Positions 18,571 through 28,448 of a stretch of DNA of 64,000 nucleotides are shown here, in pieces. Each line of letters starts with the position of its first letter. The stretch's first letter is position 1. Source of the DNA: CAVSRC01 sp963732845. GTDB lineage: Bacteria > Pseudomonadota > Alphaproteobacteria > Rhizobiales > Kaistiaceae. The position numbers and the translations under genes are program-made. The notes below the pieces were generated by a model. The model saw nothing but the letters and a program-made list of their open reading frames with translations, had not been told where the DNA came from and ran no database searches. The stretch lies in NCBI GenBank assembly GCA_963732845.1, contig CAVTBE010000011.1:1-64000 (forward strand), in the 5' to 3' direction.

Positions 18571-19345
18571 ATGGCCGAACACCTCATCGAACTCAGAAAC
18601 ATCACCAAATCGTTCGGAAGCGTCTACGCGCTCGGCGGTGTCACTCTGCATGTCGATCCCGGCGAAGTGGTCGGTCTGATCGGCGATAACGGCGCCGGCA
18701 AGTCGACCCTCATCAAGATTTCTCGCCGGTGTGATCAAGCCGACCTCCGGCGAAATCCTGGTGCAGGGTAAGGCGGTCAGCAACTGGAACCCTGCACGGT
18801 CGCGCGCGGCGGGAATCGAGACGGTCTATCAGGACCGCGCACTCGCCGTTCAGCAGTCGATTGTGCGCAATATCTTCATGGGGCGCGAACTCGCCGGTCG
18901 TCTCGGCTGGCTCGACACGCGCAAGCAGATCGAAGAATCCGAGCGTCTGATGCGCGAGATCGGCTTCACCTCCAGGGTGTTTTCGCCGCGCTCGATCGTC
19001 GGGCAGCTGTCCGGTGGCGAGCGCCAGGGCGTCGCGATCGCGCGTGCCATTCTGAAGGATGCCAGTCTCATTGTTCTCGACGAGCCAACCACCGCCCTGT
19101 CGCTGACGGAGACTGCCAAGGTTTTCCACTTTGTTCGTCGGGTGCGGGACGCGGGCCGCTCGATCATTTTCATCGGGCACAACATCCATCATGTCTACGA
19201 CATCGCCGAACGCTTCGTCGTGATCGACCGCGGCAAGGTGGCAATGGAAAAGCCAAAATCCGAAGTCGGTTCTGTTCAGGACCTCATCAAGTTCATGGAA
19301 GACGTGGCACAGGCGGAGCACGTTCAAATGGGGGAGACAGCGTGA
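18571..19345 (+). pseudogene. Single-domain sugar ABC transporter ATPase, frameshifted
   Basis: Encodes one ABC domain like FrcA. Walker A GDNGAGKST lies in the first part; signature LSGGERQ and Walker B LIVLDEPTT lie in the second, in another frame. The break is at about 18719-18722, where ATT-T-CTC carries one T more than needed; without it the text reads LIKILAGVIKPTSGE and gives 257 residues, a normal length. The flanking genes are intact. Either the transporter lost its ATPase or the base is a read error. The stop overlaps the permease start. Confidence 0.85.
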
Positions 19346-20361
19346 TGTCGGACACTGCCAGGGCGCTTGATGACAAGCGCACCGACATTCACCCGAGCGA
19401 CCGTCGATTTCGCCGGATCGTTCTAGCGAACCGAGCTGCACTGGGCTCGCTCGGCGTGTTCGTGGTCATGCTGTTCATTTTCTTCGTCGCCAATCCCCGG
19501 GTGTTCTCCACCTGGGGGCTCTACGTATCGGTGATGACGACGCTGCCAGTGGCGTTGTTCATGACGGCACCGCTCGTCTTCGTCGTCACCGCAGGCGAAA
19601 TCGACCTCTCGTTTCCGGCGGTCTTCGGATTTTCCTCGCTCGCTTTTGCGGTCGTCGTACAGGCAGGATTCGACCCGTTTCTGGCCATTGTCGCGGCAAT
19701 TGGTACCGGGGCAGCTCTTGGCTTCGGGATTGGTGCGCTTGTCGTCTACGGGGGCCTGTCCTCGCTGGTTGCGTCTCTTGGCATGAACTTCATGCTGCGT
19801 GGCGCCATCCTCATTCTGACTCAGTCGAAGTCCATTGCCATGCCGCAACTGGCGGACAGCCTGGCCTTCAAGGTGTTCTCCAGCAACGTGTTCGGCGTGC
19901 CGGTGCAGATGTTCTGGGCCATCGCCTTCGTCGTGTTCTGTGCATTGCTCTACAACCGCCACCGTTTTGGCGCACAGGTGCACGTCGTCGGAGACAATCC
20001 CGACAGCGCCAACGAAATGGGGATCAACGTGCAGCTCGTGCGCGTGAAGGTATTCGCCTTCATGGGCGTCGGAGCTGCTCTCGCCGGCATCTTTTCGACC
20101 ATGATCAATTTCACCTGGTGGCCAACCTCGGGCGACGGCTATCTGCTGCCGGTGATCGCGTCGGTCTTCGTTGGCGGCACGCCGACCTGGGGCGGCATCG
20201 GGACGGTCGCGGGCGGAGCGATCGGTGCCCTGACCGTCTCGTTCATTCAGACCGGTGTGGTCGGCGCCGGATTGTCCGGTTTCTACGTCCAGTTCTTCTA
20301 CGGCATGATCATCATCCTCTCGTTGCTCGGTCACCGCTGGAACCAGGTTCGCTACAGGTAG
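19342..20361 (+). CDS. Rbs/Frc-type sugar ABC transporter permease
   Basis: A 339-residue CUT2 inner-membrane permease with about nine or ten hydrophobic segments. Family marks include VTAGEIDLSFPAVFG (a variant of the usual DLSVG motif) and VFVGGTPTWGGIGTV. The start overlaps the ATPase stop by four bases, implying coupling. The SDR gene follows after nine bases. It appears intact and would pair with the frameshifted ATPase. Confidence 0.9.
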   Translation: MMSDTARALDDKRTDIHPSDRRFRRIVLANRAALGSLGVFVVMLFIFFVANPRVFSTWGLYVSVMTTLPVALFMTAPLVFVVTAGEIDLSFPAVFGFSSLAFAVVVQAGFDPFLAIVAAIGTGAALGFGIGALVVYGGLSSLVASLGMNFMLRGAILILTQSKSIAMPQLADSLAFKVFSSNVFGVPVQMFWAIAFVVFCALLYNRHRFGAQVHVVGDNPDSANEMGINVQLVRVKVFAFMGVGAALAGIFSTMINFTWWPTSGDGYLLPVIASVFVGGTPTWGGIGTVAGGAIGALTVSFIQTGVVGAGLSGFYVQFFYGMIIILSLLGHRWNQVRYR

Positions 20362-20370
20362 GGTGGAGGC

Positions 20371-21213
20371 ATGAAGCTCGCGAACGATGTCAGCGCGATC
20401 ACCGGCGCGGGCCGGGGAATTGGCAGAGAAATCGCCCTGTACCATGCGCAGGAAGGGGCAAAGGTCGCGCTGCTGGCACGAACGGCGAGCGAGATCGAAG
20501 AGGTCGCGGCGGCCATCGCCGCCAAGGGCGGAGTGGCGCGCGCCTATGTCGTCGATATCGTCGACCTCGACGCGGTGAACAGGACCTTCGCCGCGATCGA
20601 AGAGGACCTCGGCCCGCTCACGGTGCTCGTCAACAATGCCGGTGCTTTCGCGGGGATCGGTCCGATTTGGGACCTTGACCCGGCAACGTGGTGGCGCGAC
20701 GTCGAAACGAATGTCCGCGGCACGTTCAACTGTTGCAGGGCCGCCGTTGCCGGAATGATGCGGCGCGGTCGCGGTCGCATCATCAACATGGCGGGCGGCG
20801 GCACGGCGAGTTCCTTCCCGCACGGCTCCGGCTACGCGACCAGTAAGGCGGGCATCCTGCGCTTCACCGAATGTGTCGGTGACACACTTGCCGGAACCGG
20901 CGTGCTGCTCTTCGCGATGGATCCCGGCCTCGTGCGAACCAGCATGACCGAGTATCAGCTGCAAAGCGATGCGGGCCGGAAGTACCTGTCCGGTATCAAG
21001 GACCGCTTCGCGGAAGGCATCAACGTGCCGCCGACGCTTGCGGCCCGGTTGAGCGTGGAGATCGCCCGCGGCCGCTTCGACAGGCTCGCCGGACGCATGC
21101 TGATGGCAGCGCGTGGCGATCTCGACCTCAACGAATCGGCGATCGACCACATCGTGACAGATGACTTGCGCAGCCTCCGCGTCAACGGCATGCCGCCTGA
21201 GGGGTCGCAATGA
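20371..21213 (+). CDS. Short-chain dehydrogenase/reductase (SDR)
   Basis: A 280-residue classical SDR. TGAGRGIG (11-18) binds the cofactor, NNAGAF is the structural motif, and the catalytic Tyr/Lys are in YATSK, with a serine-poor AGGGTASS segment at the usual Ser position. GGAGG precedes the start. It is the sixth gene of the alpha-xylosidase operon and probably interconverts a sugar or polyol released from the imported glycoside. Confidence 0.85.
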   Translation: MKLANDVSAITGAGRGIGREIALYHAQEGAKVALLARTASEIEEVAAAIAAKGGVARAYVVDIVDLDAVNRTFAAIEEDLGPLTVLVNNAGAFAGIGPIWDLDPATWWRDVETNVRGTFNCCRAAVAGMMRRGRGRIINMAGGGTASSFPHGSGYATSKAGILRFTECVGDTLAGTGVLLFAMDPGLVRTSMTEYQLQSDAGRKYLSGIKDRFAEGINVPPTLAARLSVEIARGRFDRLAGRMLMAARGDLDLNESAIDHIVTDDLRSLRVNGMPPEGSQ

Positions 21214-21360
21214 CCGTGGCAATACGCATTCAGCCTTGGCGAAATCGCCGGGCTGCAGCCCCTGCGGCAACTCCCCTTCGGAGCGATCGCAGTGAGATTG
21301 TGCTCCAAGTGCGGCCAGGCGGCGCGGCCTCGTCGTCATCACTACAAGTGGACACCCCCA

Positions 21361-23676
21361 ATGAAATTCAGTGACGGCCATTGGCACATTCCGGAACACC
21401 TGAAGCTGCAGCATCCCATTCACGTCCATGACGTGCGGGTGGAAGGCGGCGAGGTGGTTGCCGATGTTGCTGCGCTCCCGTTCAAGTCTCGCCTCGATCA
21501 GATCAACGCCACCGTCTTCACCCTGCGGCTCTTCGCGCCGGCGGAAGGCATCATCGGCGTCCGCATCACCCACTTCGAGGGCGAACGGCCGCCGAAGCCG
21601 GAATTCGCGCTCAACCGGCAGTCGGGTGCGGCGCAAGTCGTACGGGGCGACGGCTGGGTCACGCTCCATTCCGGTCACCTGGCTGCCACCCTGCCGACGT
21701 CCGGTCCATACACGCTCGACTTTTCGCGTGGAGGCCAGCGCATCACCGGCAGCCGCAGCAAGGCGGGCGGCTACGCCGTCGATCGCAACACCCAGTTCCC
21801 ATACATGTTCGAGCGTCTCGATCTGACCGTCGGCACCAACGTCTACGGCCTCGGCGAGCGCTTCACCGCCTTCGTCAAGAACGGCCAGAACATCGACATC
21901 TGGAACCAGGACGGCGGGACGCAGACCGATCAGGCCTACAAGAACATTCCCTTCTTCGTGACCAACCGGGGATGGGGCCTGCTGGTCAATCATCCGGGCC
22001 GCGTCTCGTTCGAGATCGCTACCGAAGAGGTCACGAAGGCGCAATTCAGCGTGAAAGGCGAACGGCTCGAATACCTGGTCATCGATGGCCCGACGCCGAA
22101 AGAGGTGCTGACCCGCTACACCGGCCTCACCGGCCGGCCGGCGCTGCCGCCGGTCTGGTCATTCGGGCTGTGGCTCTCGACCTCATTCACCACACAATAC
22201 GACGAAGCGACCGTCAATTCCTTCGTAGACGGGATGCTCGAGCGCGACATCCCGCTCGGCGTGTTTCATTTCGATTGCTTCTGGATGCGCGGGCTGAACT
22301 GGTGCGACTTCGAATGGGACCCCGAGATGTTTCCCGACCCGGCTGGCCAGATCGCCCGTCTCAAGGAGCGCGGGGTGCATGTCTGCGTCTGGATCAATCC
22401 ATATATAGCGCAGAGGTCACCGCTCTTCGCCGAAGGTCGCGACAAGGGATACCTGCTCAAACGCCCAAACGGCGACGTCTGGCAATGGGACTACTGGCAG
22501 CCGGGCATGGCCTTCGTCGATTTCACCAATCCCGATGCCGCCGCGTGGTATCGCGGCCACCTGAAGCGCCTGCTCGACATGGGCGTCGACTGCTTCAAGA
22601 CGGACTTCGGCGAGCGCATCCCGACGGATGTCGTCTGGCACGATGGCTCCGATCCCGAGCGCATGCACAACTACTACACCTTCCTCTACAACAGGATGGT
22701 CTTCGAGCTTCTACAGGCGGAAAAGGGCGAGGACGCAATCGTCTTCGCGCGTTCGGCGACGGTCGGCGGCCAGCAGTTCCCCGTCCATTGGGGCGGCGAC
22801 TGCGAATCCAACTACGAGTTGATGGCGGAGAGCCTGCGCGGCGGTCTCTCGTTGGGTCTCAGCGGCTTCGGCTTCTGGAGCCACGATATCTCCGGCTTCG
22901 AAGGCACCGCGTCGCCCGATCTCTACAAGCGCTGGTGCGCCTTCGGTCTGCTGTCGAGCCACAGCCGGCTGCATGGCATGGAAAGCTACCGCGTTCCCTG
23001 GACCTTCGACGAGGAGGCGGTCGACGTCCTGAGGCACTTCACCAGGCTGAAATGCCGCCTCATGCCTTACCTCTACGAAACGGCCCGACAGGCAAGCCAG
23101 ACCGGCATTCCGATGCTGCGCGCCATGTTCCTTGAGTTTCCCGAGGATCCCGGCGCCGCTGGCCTCGACCAGCAATACATGCTCGGCGACGCGCTGCTGG
23201 TGGCTCCGGTATTTACCAAGGAAGGCGAGGTCGATGTCTTTCTGCCGCCCGGACGCTGGACCCACCTTCTTTCGGGCGTCGAGAAGACCGGCGGCTGGCA
23301 CCATGAGACGCACGACGTCTTCAGCCTGCCTCTCTATGTGCGCGAGAATACCCTTCTCGCCGTCGGCGCGCGCGACGACACCGTGGCCTACGACCACGCC
23401 GACGGCGTCACCCTTGAGCTCTATGCGCTTGGCGACGGTCAGTCGGCGACCGGCACCGTCTTTGGAGTTGGGGGCGAGCCGCTCGTCGTCACCGCACGAC
23501 GCCAGGGAAGGGAAATCGTCGTGACCGCATCCGGCGCCAAACCGTGGCATCTGCTCGCGGTCGGGCGAGAGGTGACGTGCGACGAAAGCGAGACGACACG
23601 CAATGAACGAGGGACGCTGATTGAGGGCAAGCCGTCGCTACGGCTGGTCCTGGCCGCGGGCATGCGCGGCGGGTGA
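21361..23676 (+). CDS. GH31 alpha-xylosidase, YicI-like
   Basis: A 771-residue glycoside hydrolase family 31 enzyme, close in length and layout to E. coli YicI, which removes alpha-1,6-xylosyl units such as those of isoprimeverose. The nucleophile is D415 in KTDFGER and the acid/base D480 in HWGGDCES; the nearby ARSATVGGQQFP segment is very YicI-like. The start MKFSDGHWHIPEHLKL parallels YicI; an upstream ATG at 21292 is less likely. No signal peptide is visible, so it is cytoplasmic and works on imported oligosaccharides. It anchors the interpretation of the whole 14-24 kb block. Confidence 0.92.
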   Translation: MKFSDGHWHIPEHLKLQHPIHVHDVRVEGGEVVADVAALPFKSRLDQINATVFTLRLFAPAEGIIGVRITHFEGERPPKPEFALNRQSGAAQVVRGDGWVTLHSGHLAATLPTSGPYTLDFSRGGQRITGSRSKAGGYAVDRNTQFPYMFERLDLTVGTNVYGLGERFTAFVKNGQNIDIWNQDGGTQTDQAYKNIPFFVTNRGWGLLVNHPGRVSFEIATEEVTKAQFSVKGERLEYLVIDGPTPKEVLTRYTGLTGRPALPPVWSFGLWLSTSFTTQYDEATVNSFVDGMLERDIPLGVFHFDCFWMRGLNWCDFEWDPEMFPDPAGQIARLKERGVHVCVWINPYIAQRSPLFAEGRDKGYLLKRPNGDVWQWDYWQPGMAFVDFTNPDAAAWYRGHLKRLLDMGVDCFKTDFGERIPTDVVWHDGSDPERMHNYYTFLYNRMVFELLQAEKGEDAIVFARSATVGGQQFPVHWGGDCESNYELMAESLRGGLSLGLSGFGFWSHDISGFEGTASPDLYKRWCAFGLLSSHSRLHGMESYRVPWTFDEEAVDVLRHFTRLKCRLMPYLYETARQASQTGIPMLRAMFLEFPEDPGAAGLDQQYMLGDALLVAPVFTKEGEVDVFLPPGRWTHLLSGVEKTGGWHHETHDVFSLPLYVRENTLLAVGARDDTVAYDHADGVTLELYALGDGQSATGTVFGVGGEPLVVTARRQGREIVVTASGAKPWHLLAVGREVTCDESETTRNERGTLIEGKPSLRLVLAAGMRGG

Positions 23677-23795
23677 GACCGGGAAGATCTCGGGCAAGTC
23701 GAGCTCGCGCCGATCCGGCGGGCCCCGGTCATTCAGATCGGTTCATGCTCCAGGGAGCCTGGCGTGCCGCTGGATGGTTCACGGGATAGCGCACG

Positions 23796-24355
23796 GTGCC
23801 GTGCTTGGCGAAGCGGCGATTGTGGAAAGCCGGGAGCGCCGAAGTCGAGGACCCGGCTCTCTGGCTCTGCCGCCAGCCCGCAGGACCGACTGTCCTGCCG
23901 TTCCTGGCGGGCCCGCGAAGCCCCGAATGGCGCGAGGATCGTACCGCGGCAATCGCCGGCATCACGGCCGCGACGACATCGATAGACCTCTACAGGGCCC
24001 TCATGGAGGGCGTTGCCATCCGCTTTGCACTCCTCAGGGAGCGGCATGGCCGGAGCGTCGCCGGATCGTGGCAACCGGCTCGGCGCTGCTGCGTTTGCGT
24101 GCCTGGCTGGCGATGTTCGCCGATTGCCTGGGAGAGGATATCGAATGCTCCCCCGTGGCTGAGGCAACGCTGCGCGGCGCCGCCATTGTTGCTATGGAGC
24201 GGGTCGGGTCTGTCGCCGCGATCGCCGACATCGAAGCGCCGGCCGGCCTGATTGTTCACCCGCGCGCCGCGGCACACCGCGCTTTTGCCGAGGTCCGCGC
24301 CCGACACCAGTGGCTCGACGGCGCGCTGTCGAGCCTGGGGACCCAGATGCGATGA
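23796..24355 (+). pseudogene. FGGY-family carbohydrate kinase, C-terminal remnant
   Basis: Only the C-terminal part of a gluconokinase/xylulokinase-like FGGY kinase can be recognised. PTVLPFLAGPRSPEW and IDLYRALMEGVAIRFAL lie in one frame. IVATGSALLR, AWLAMFADCLGEDI and EATLRGAAIVAME lie in another after a shift near 24050. The N-terminal ATPase lobe is missing. The remnant ends in a TGA that overlaps the next gene start (ATGA). It was probably the kinase of the xyloside operon and is now dead, so phosphorylation must be supplied elsewhere. Confidence 0.75.
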
Positions 24356-25467
24356 CGCCAGCCACACAAAGCACGCTCACTGCGACGAAGAACCTTGACG
24401 CCGGAACCTGCCGCGAACGCCGGGAAGAATTTGGGCGGCGGCTGGCGGCTGCCGGGGCGGACGTTGCCCTTCTGACCGACCCGCGGCACCTCATGTACCT
24501 CTGCAACTACCACGGCCGGTTGATATTTCCGGCGGCGGCGCTGATCGAGCGAGACGGATCGACCCTGCTTTCCCAGGCGGTCCACGTCGACACCGTCGGT
24601 TACGCCGATGCCGTCGTCAGATACGAAGCGAGTGCCGACAGCACCTGGAGCAATGATCGCGAGACGTTGGTCCTCGCGCCGCTCCTTGCCGAGCTCGGTG
24701 AGACGCAGACGCTGGCAGTCGATGTCCTGACACGGCCATGGCTTGTCGAGCGTCCCCGGTTCCTGGATGCCGGATCACTGCTCCGCGCAATGCGGCGGCG
24801 CAAGGCGGCGGATGAAGTCGCCGTGATCCTTGCGGCCGTTAAGGCGACCGAACACGCCTATGCGGCCATGACATCGGCTATTCGTCCGGGCGTCTCCGAG
24901 ATCGAGGTCTTCTGTGGCGTGCACGAAGCCGCCGTCACCGCGCTCGGTGAACCGATTGGCGAGCTCGGCAATGATTTTCGCGGGGGCGCCATGGGCGGGG
25001 CCGCGCGGCGTGAGCCGCTGAAGGCGGGTGACCTGCTTCCCCTCGATGTCGGGGTCGTCCTCCGCCACTACAACGCCGATCTATGCCGGACCTTCGCCGT
25101 CAGCGGGGTGCGGAGCGCCGCGCAACAGGCAGCGACCGACCGCGTTATTCGCGCGCTTACCATCGCCGAAAGCGAAATCCGTGTCGGCGGCTCGTGCCGC
25201 GCCTTGTTCGAACTGATCCATGCCGAGCTAGACGGCTTCCATGGATGGCGATTCCCCCATCACCTCGGACATGGGATCGGCCTCGATCCGCACGAGACTC
25301 CAAGGATCAACGCGCATTCGGATGATGTCTTCGCCGTCGGCGACGTCTTCACCCTCGAGCCGGGACTTTATGGCGATGAGCTCGCGTTCGGCGTGCGCAT
25401 CGAGCAGAACTACGTGATCACCGAAAGCGGGCTGGAGCGCCTCTCCTGCTTCGACCTGGCCCCGTGA
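24352..25467 (+). CDS. M24-family metallopeptidase-like protein (creatinase/aminopeptidase P fold)
   Basis: A 371-residue pita-bread protein. The N-terminal creatinase domain spans about 20-145 (LLTDPRHLMYLCNYHG). The catalytic domain has the five expected metal ligands: Asp in LDVGV, Asp in NADLCRTF, His in HHLGHGIG, Glu in TLEPGLYG and Glu in VRIEQNY. The start at 24352 overlaps the kinase remnant; an upstream ATG at 24310 is possible. M24 members next to sugar operons are common, but the role here (Xaa-Pro dipeptidase or a small-molecule hydrolase) is not evident. Confidence 0.87.
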   Translation: MTPATQSTLTATKNLDAGTCRERREEFGRRLAAAGADVALLTDPRHLMYLCNYHGRLIFPAAALIERDGSTLLSQAVHVDTVGYADAVVRYEASADSTWSNDRETLVLAPLLAELGETQTLAVDVLTRPWLVERPRFLDAGSLLRAMRRRKAADEVAVILAAVKATEHAYAAMTSAIRPGVSEIEVFCGVHEAAVTALGEPIGELGNDFRGGAMGGAARREPLKAGDLLPLDVGVVLRHYNADLCRTFAVSGVRSAAQQAATDRVIRALTIAESEIRVGGSCRALFELIHAELDGFHGWRFPHHLGHGIGLDPHETPRINAHSDDVFAVGDVFTLEPGLYGDELAFGVRIEQNYVITESGLERLSCFDLAP

Positions 25468-25739
25468 CCAGGGAGACGGAATTGTTGGACGTTGAGACCA
25501 ATGACGGCTCGAAACAACGAGCCTCGCCGGTGGACCGGTCGCCCAGAATCAGCCGTTACGGCGAGGCGGATGGTCACGGGCTCGACGATTGCACCAGCAT
25601 GTTATCCGTTATCGAGAGGAAGGTGGGCGTTGAGGTTCGCGAACGTTGAGCGGCCGCCGCGTCATGACCGGATATCGACCAGAGCCAAGGGACCGGGTGC
25701 CAGCGCCCGGACGCCCCCGATCTGAAGGACCCGAACGAC

Positions 25740-27202
25740 ATGTACGAAAACCATGGCCTGTTCATCGACGACGCCTGGCGCCCCGCTCGGGACGGTGCGA
25801 CCGTTGACGTGATCAGCCCGGTCAGCGGGGAGCCGGTCGGTGCGATCCCCAATGCCGGCGATGCGGATGTCGATGCGGCGATCGCCAGCGCGAGCGCCGG
25901 CTTCGAACATTGGCGCAAGGTGCCGGCCTGGGAGCGGGCGAGGATCCTCCGGCGCGCGGCGGACATCATGCGCGAGCGCATCGCCGACATCGCCCGGATG
26001 ATCAGCACCGAGACCGGCAAGCCGCTGGCGGAATCGTTCGGCGAGACCAACGCCGCCGCCGACCAGTTCGAGTGGTATGCGGAAGAGGCCAAGCGCACCT
26101 ACGGCCAGATCATCCCCGGGCGGACGCCGGACGATCGCCTGCCGGTGATCTACCAGCCGGTCGGGGTGGCAGTTTCGCTATCGGCGTGGAACTTCCCGGC
26201 GCTGCTGCCGGCACGCAAGATCGCCGCCGCGCTGGCCGCCGGCTGCGCGGTGATCGCGCGTCCGGCTTCCGAGGCGCCCGGCGCCGTGTTCGCGATCGGC
26301 GCCGCGCTCAAGGCGGCGGGCCTTCCCAAGGGGGCGCTTTCCATCCTCACCGGGGATCCGGCACCGATCGTCGAGCGCCTGATCGCCTCGCCGGCGGTGC
26401 GCAAGATCTCGCTCACCGGTTCGACCCGCGTCGGCAAGCGCATCCTCGAACTGGCTGCGGCCGGCGTGAAGAAGGTCACCATGGAGCTGGGCGGCCATGC
26501 GCCGGCCATCGTCCACGCGGATGTTGATCCGGTTGCCGCCGCGCAGAAGCTCGCTGCGACCAAGTTCCGCAATTGCGGCCAGGTGTGCATCTCGCCCTCG
26601 CGCTTCTACGTGCACGAATTCGATCAAGGCCGATTTCGAGAGCGCCTTTGCCGCCTTCGCCAGGGATGTCGTCGTCGGTGACGGTCTCGTCGAGGGCGTC
26701 ACCATGGGGCCGCTGATCCGCGATACGGCCGTCGAGACGGCGCTCGGCCTCGTCGAGGACGCGGTGAAGCGGGGGGCGAAGCTGCTGACGGGCGGGCGGC
26801 GACCGGCCGCCTTCAACACCGGCAATTTCATCGAGCCGACGGTGCTGACTGACCAATGTGCCGGAAACGGCGCGCATCATGTCCGATGAACCGTTCTCGC
26901 CGGTCGCGCCGATCGCCGGCTTCACCGAGCTCGAGGACGTCCTGGCCAGGGCCAACCGCCTGCCCTACGGACTGGCGTCCTATGTGTTCACACACGATGC
27001 GGCCCTCGCCGACCTGGCGGCGGAAGGACTGCAGGCGGGCATGGTCGGCATCAACGAGACGCTGCTGGCCACCGCCGAGGCGCCGTTCGGCGGCGTCAAG
27101 GAAAGCGGCTTCGGCCGCGAAGGCGGCTCGCTCGGCATTCTGGATTACCTGGAGCCCAAGTACATCCGCCGCAAGCTGGTGATGCGGAGCGCCGCGTCAT
27201 AG
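25740..27202 (+). pseudogene. NAD(P)-dependent semialdehyde dehydrogenase, two frameshifts
   Basis: Aldehyde dehydrogenase of the succinate/alpha-ketoglutarate semialdehyde group. The oxyanion Glu is in TMELGG and the catalytic Cys is C283 in NCGQVC. Two lesions split it: an extra C near 26625 (before KADFESAFAAF) and a tandem CTGA duplication at 26845-26852, where VLTNVPETARIM is expected. Removing both (5 bases) gives 485 residues, the normal length. The CTGA duplication looks like real slippage. With the DapA-like genes next door, the lost step may be alpha-ketoglutarate semialdehyde oxidation. Confidence 0.85.
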
Positions 27203-27459
27203 TCGGAAGGGAGGGGCATGCCGGTGGCGGAGGCCGCAACGCAGACGGTCAATGCGTCACCGGAGACGACCGGCAGCGGCAGGGGGGCTGCTGAACGTTC
27301 CGCCCCGGAGCAGGGGTTCAGTCCGGCTGATTCCCCCACACTCCGGGACGAGACGACGGGTCGTCGACCACTGCCGTGGCTCAAATCGCCGCTCGATGCA
27401 ATGTCAGTGGCAGGTCAAAGCGCGCTCAACACGTGACGAGGAACGTGGGAGATGAGCGC

Positions 27460-28350
27460 CTATTCATCCTTCACGTCCTTCAATATGGCTGCCATGCGTT
27501 CCAGGGTCTCGGTGGAGACCGCCGTCATCGGGCTCTTCGAATAGCCGCAGTTGCGACCGAGCAGCCCGGCGGCCGCTTTCAGCCGGGCGGGAAACTGGGG
27601 ACCGCGCACGATCTTCCAGAGCGGGAAGAGGCGATTCTGGATGGCCAGGGCCTCGTCGTAGCGCTTCTCGTTCGTCAGGTCCCACATGCGGATCGACAGG
27701 CGTGGAAACAGCGCCAGGATGGCCGAGATGGCACCGTCGGCTCCCACCGCGAAGCACGAATGGATCATCTCGTCGGTGGCCGCGAAGATCATGCCGCGAT
27801 CGCCGCAGGTCACCTTCATGTCATACATGGCCATGATGCCGCCGACGCTCTGCTTCACCCCGATGACGTTCTCGATATCCAGCAGCTGCGAAAACAGCTC
27901 CGGGGAAATCTCGTTCTGGGGGATGACGTTGTAGACGATGATCGGCAGGCTGACCTGTTCGGAGATCACCCGGTAGAACTGCCGGTTGCCTTCATTGTCG
28001 GGCACGAGAACATTGTAGAATGTCGGCGTCACCATCAGTGCGTCGGCGCCGGCGGCCTTGGCCGTCAGCGCGGTGGTTACCGCTGCCTGGGTCGAGTTGC
28101 GCGCGACGCCGGCAACGACCGGAATGCCTGCCTTGTTCTCCTCGCGGACGATTCCGATCAACTGCGTGAGTTCGGCATCCGAGAGCGCCGCGCCTTCGCC
28201 GGTGCTGCCGCCCGGGCTGATGCAATGAACGCCGGCGTCCAGCAAGTAGCGGACTTCGCGTCGGTAGAGGTCGACGTCGATCTTTTCGTCCTTGGTGAAG
28301 GTGGAAACGACCGGCGGCGTAATGCCCCGAAACGATTCACCCTTTTTCAT
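27460..28350 (-). CDS. DapA-family lyase/dehydratase (first of two)
   Basis: A 296-residue class I aldolase-fold enzyme of the dihydrodipicolinate synthase/N-acetylneuraminate lyase family. GGSTGEG (47-53) matches the carboxylate-binding loop, Y140 (IIVYN) is the proton relay and K166 (IGVKQS) the Schiff-base lysine. It is the last gene of a minus-strand row that starts with tctC, so it likely acts on a 2-keto-3-deoxy sugar acid or a related compound imported by TctCBA. True DapA is unlikely because of the context and a second copy upstream. Confidence 0.85.
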   Translation of the reverse strand: MKKGESFRGITPPVVSTFTKDEKIDVDLYRREVRYLLDAGVHCISPGGSTGEGAALSDAELTQLIGIVREENKAGIPVVAGVARNSTQAAVTTALTAKAAGADALMVTPTFYNVLVPDNEGNRQFYRVISEQVSLPIIVYNVIPQNEISPELFSQLLDIENVIGVKQSVGGIMAMYDMKVTCGDRGMIFAATDEMIHSCFAVGADGAISAILALFPRLSIRMWDLTNEKRYDEALAIQNRLFPLWKIVRGPQFPARLKAAAGLLGRNCGYSKSPMTAVSTETLERMAAILKDVKDE

Positions 28351-28448
28351 TCGAAAATCCCTTCCCTAGATGGGGCGCTTGTCGGCCAGGTCGCCGGCGG
28401 CGGTGCGGGCTGGCGCGTCGCGGCGCACCGGTGCCCTGGCCAAGGTCT

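Noticed and set aside
19423..22044. An 873-codon open frame on the minus strand opposite the permease, SDR and GH31 genes
   Set aside because: It runs antisense across three well-supported genes, is rich in Arg, Asp and His as expected for a GC-rich shadow frame, and has no recognisable domain.
27203..27459. Possible coding frames between the aldehyde dehydrogenase and DapA-like gene ends
   Set aside because: The short frames are low-complexity and lack family resemblance; this is a convergent spacer.
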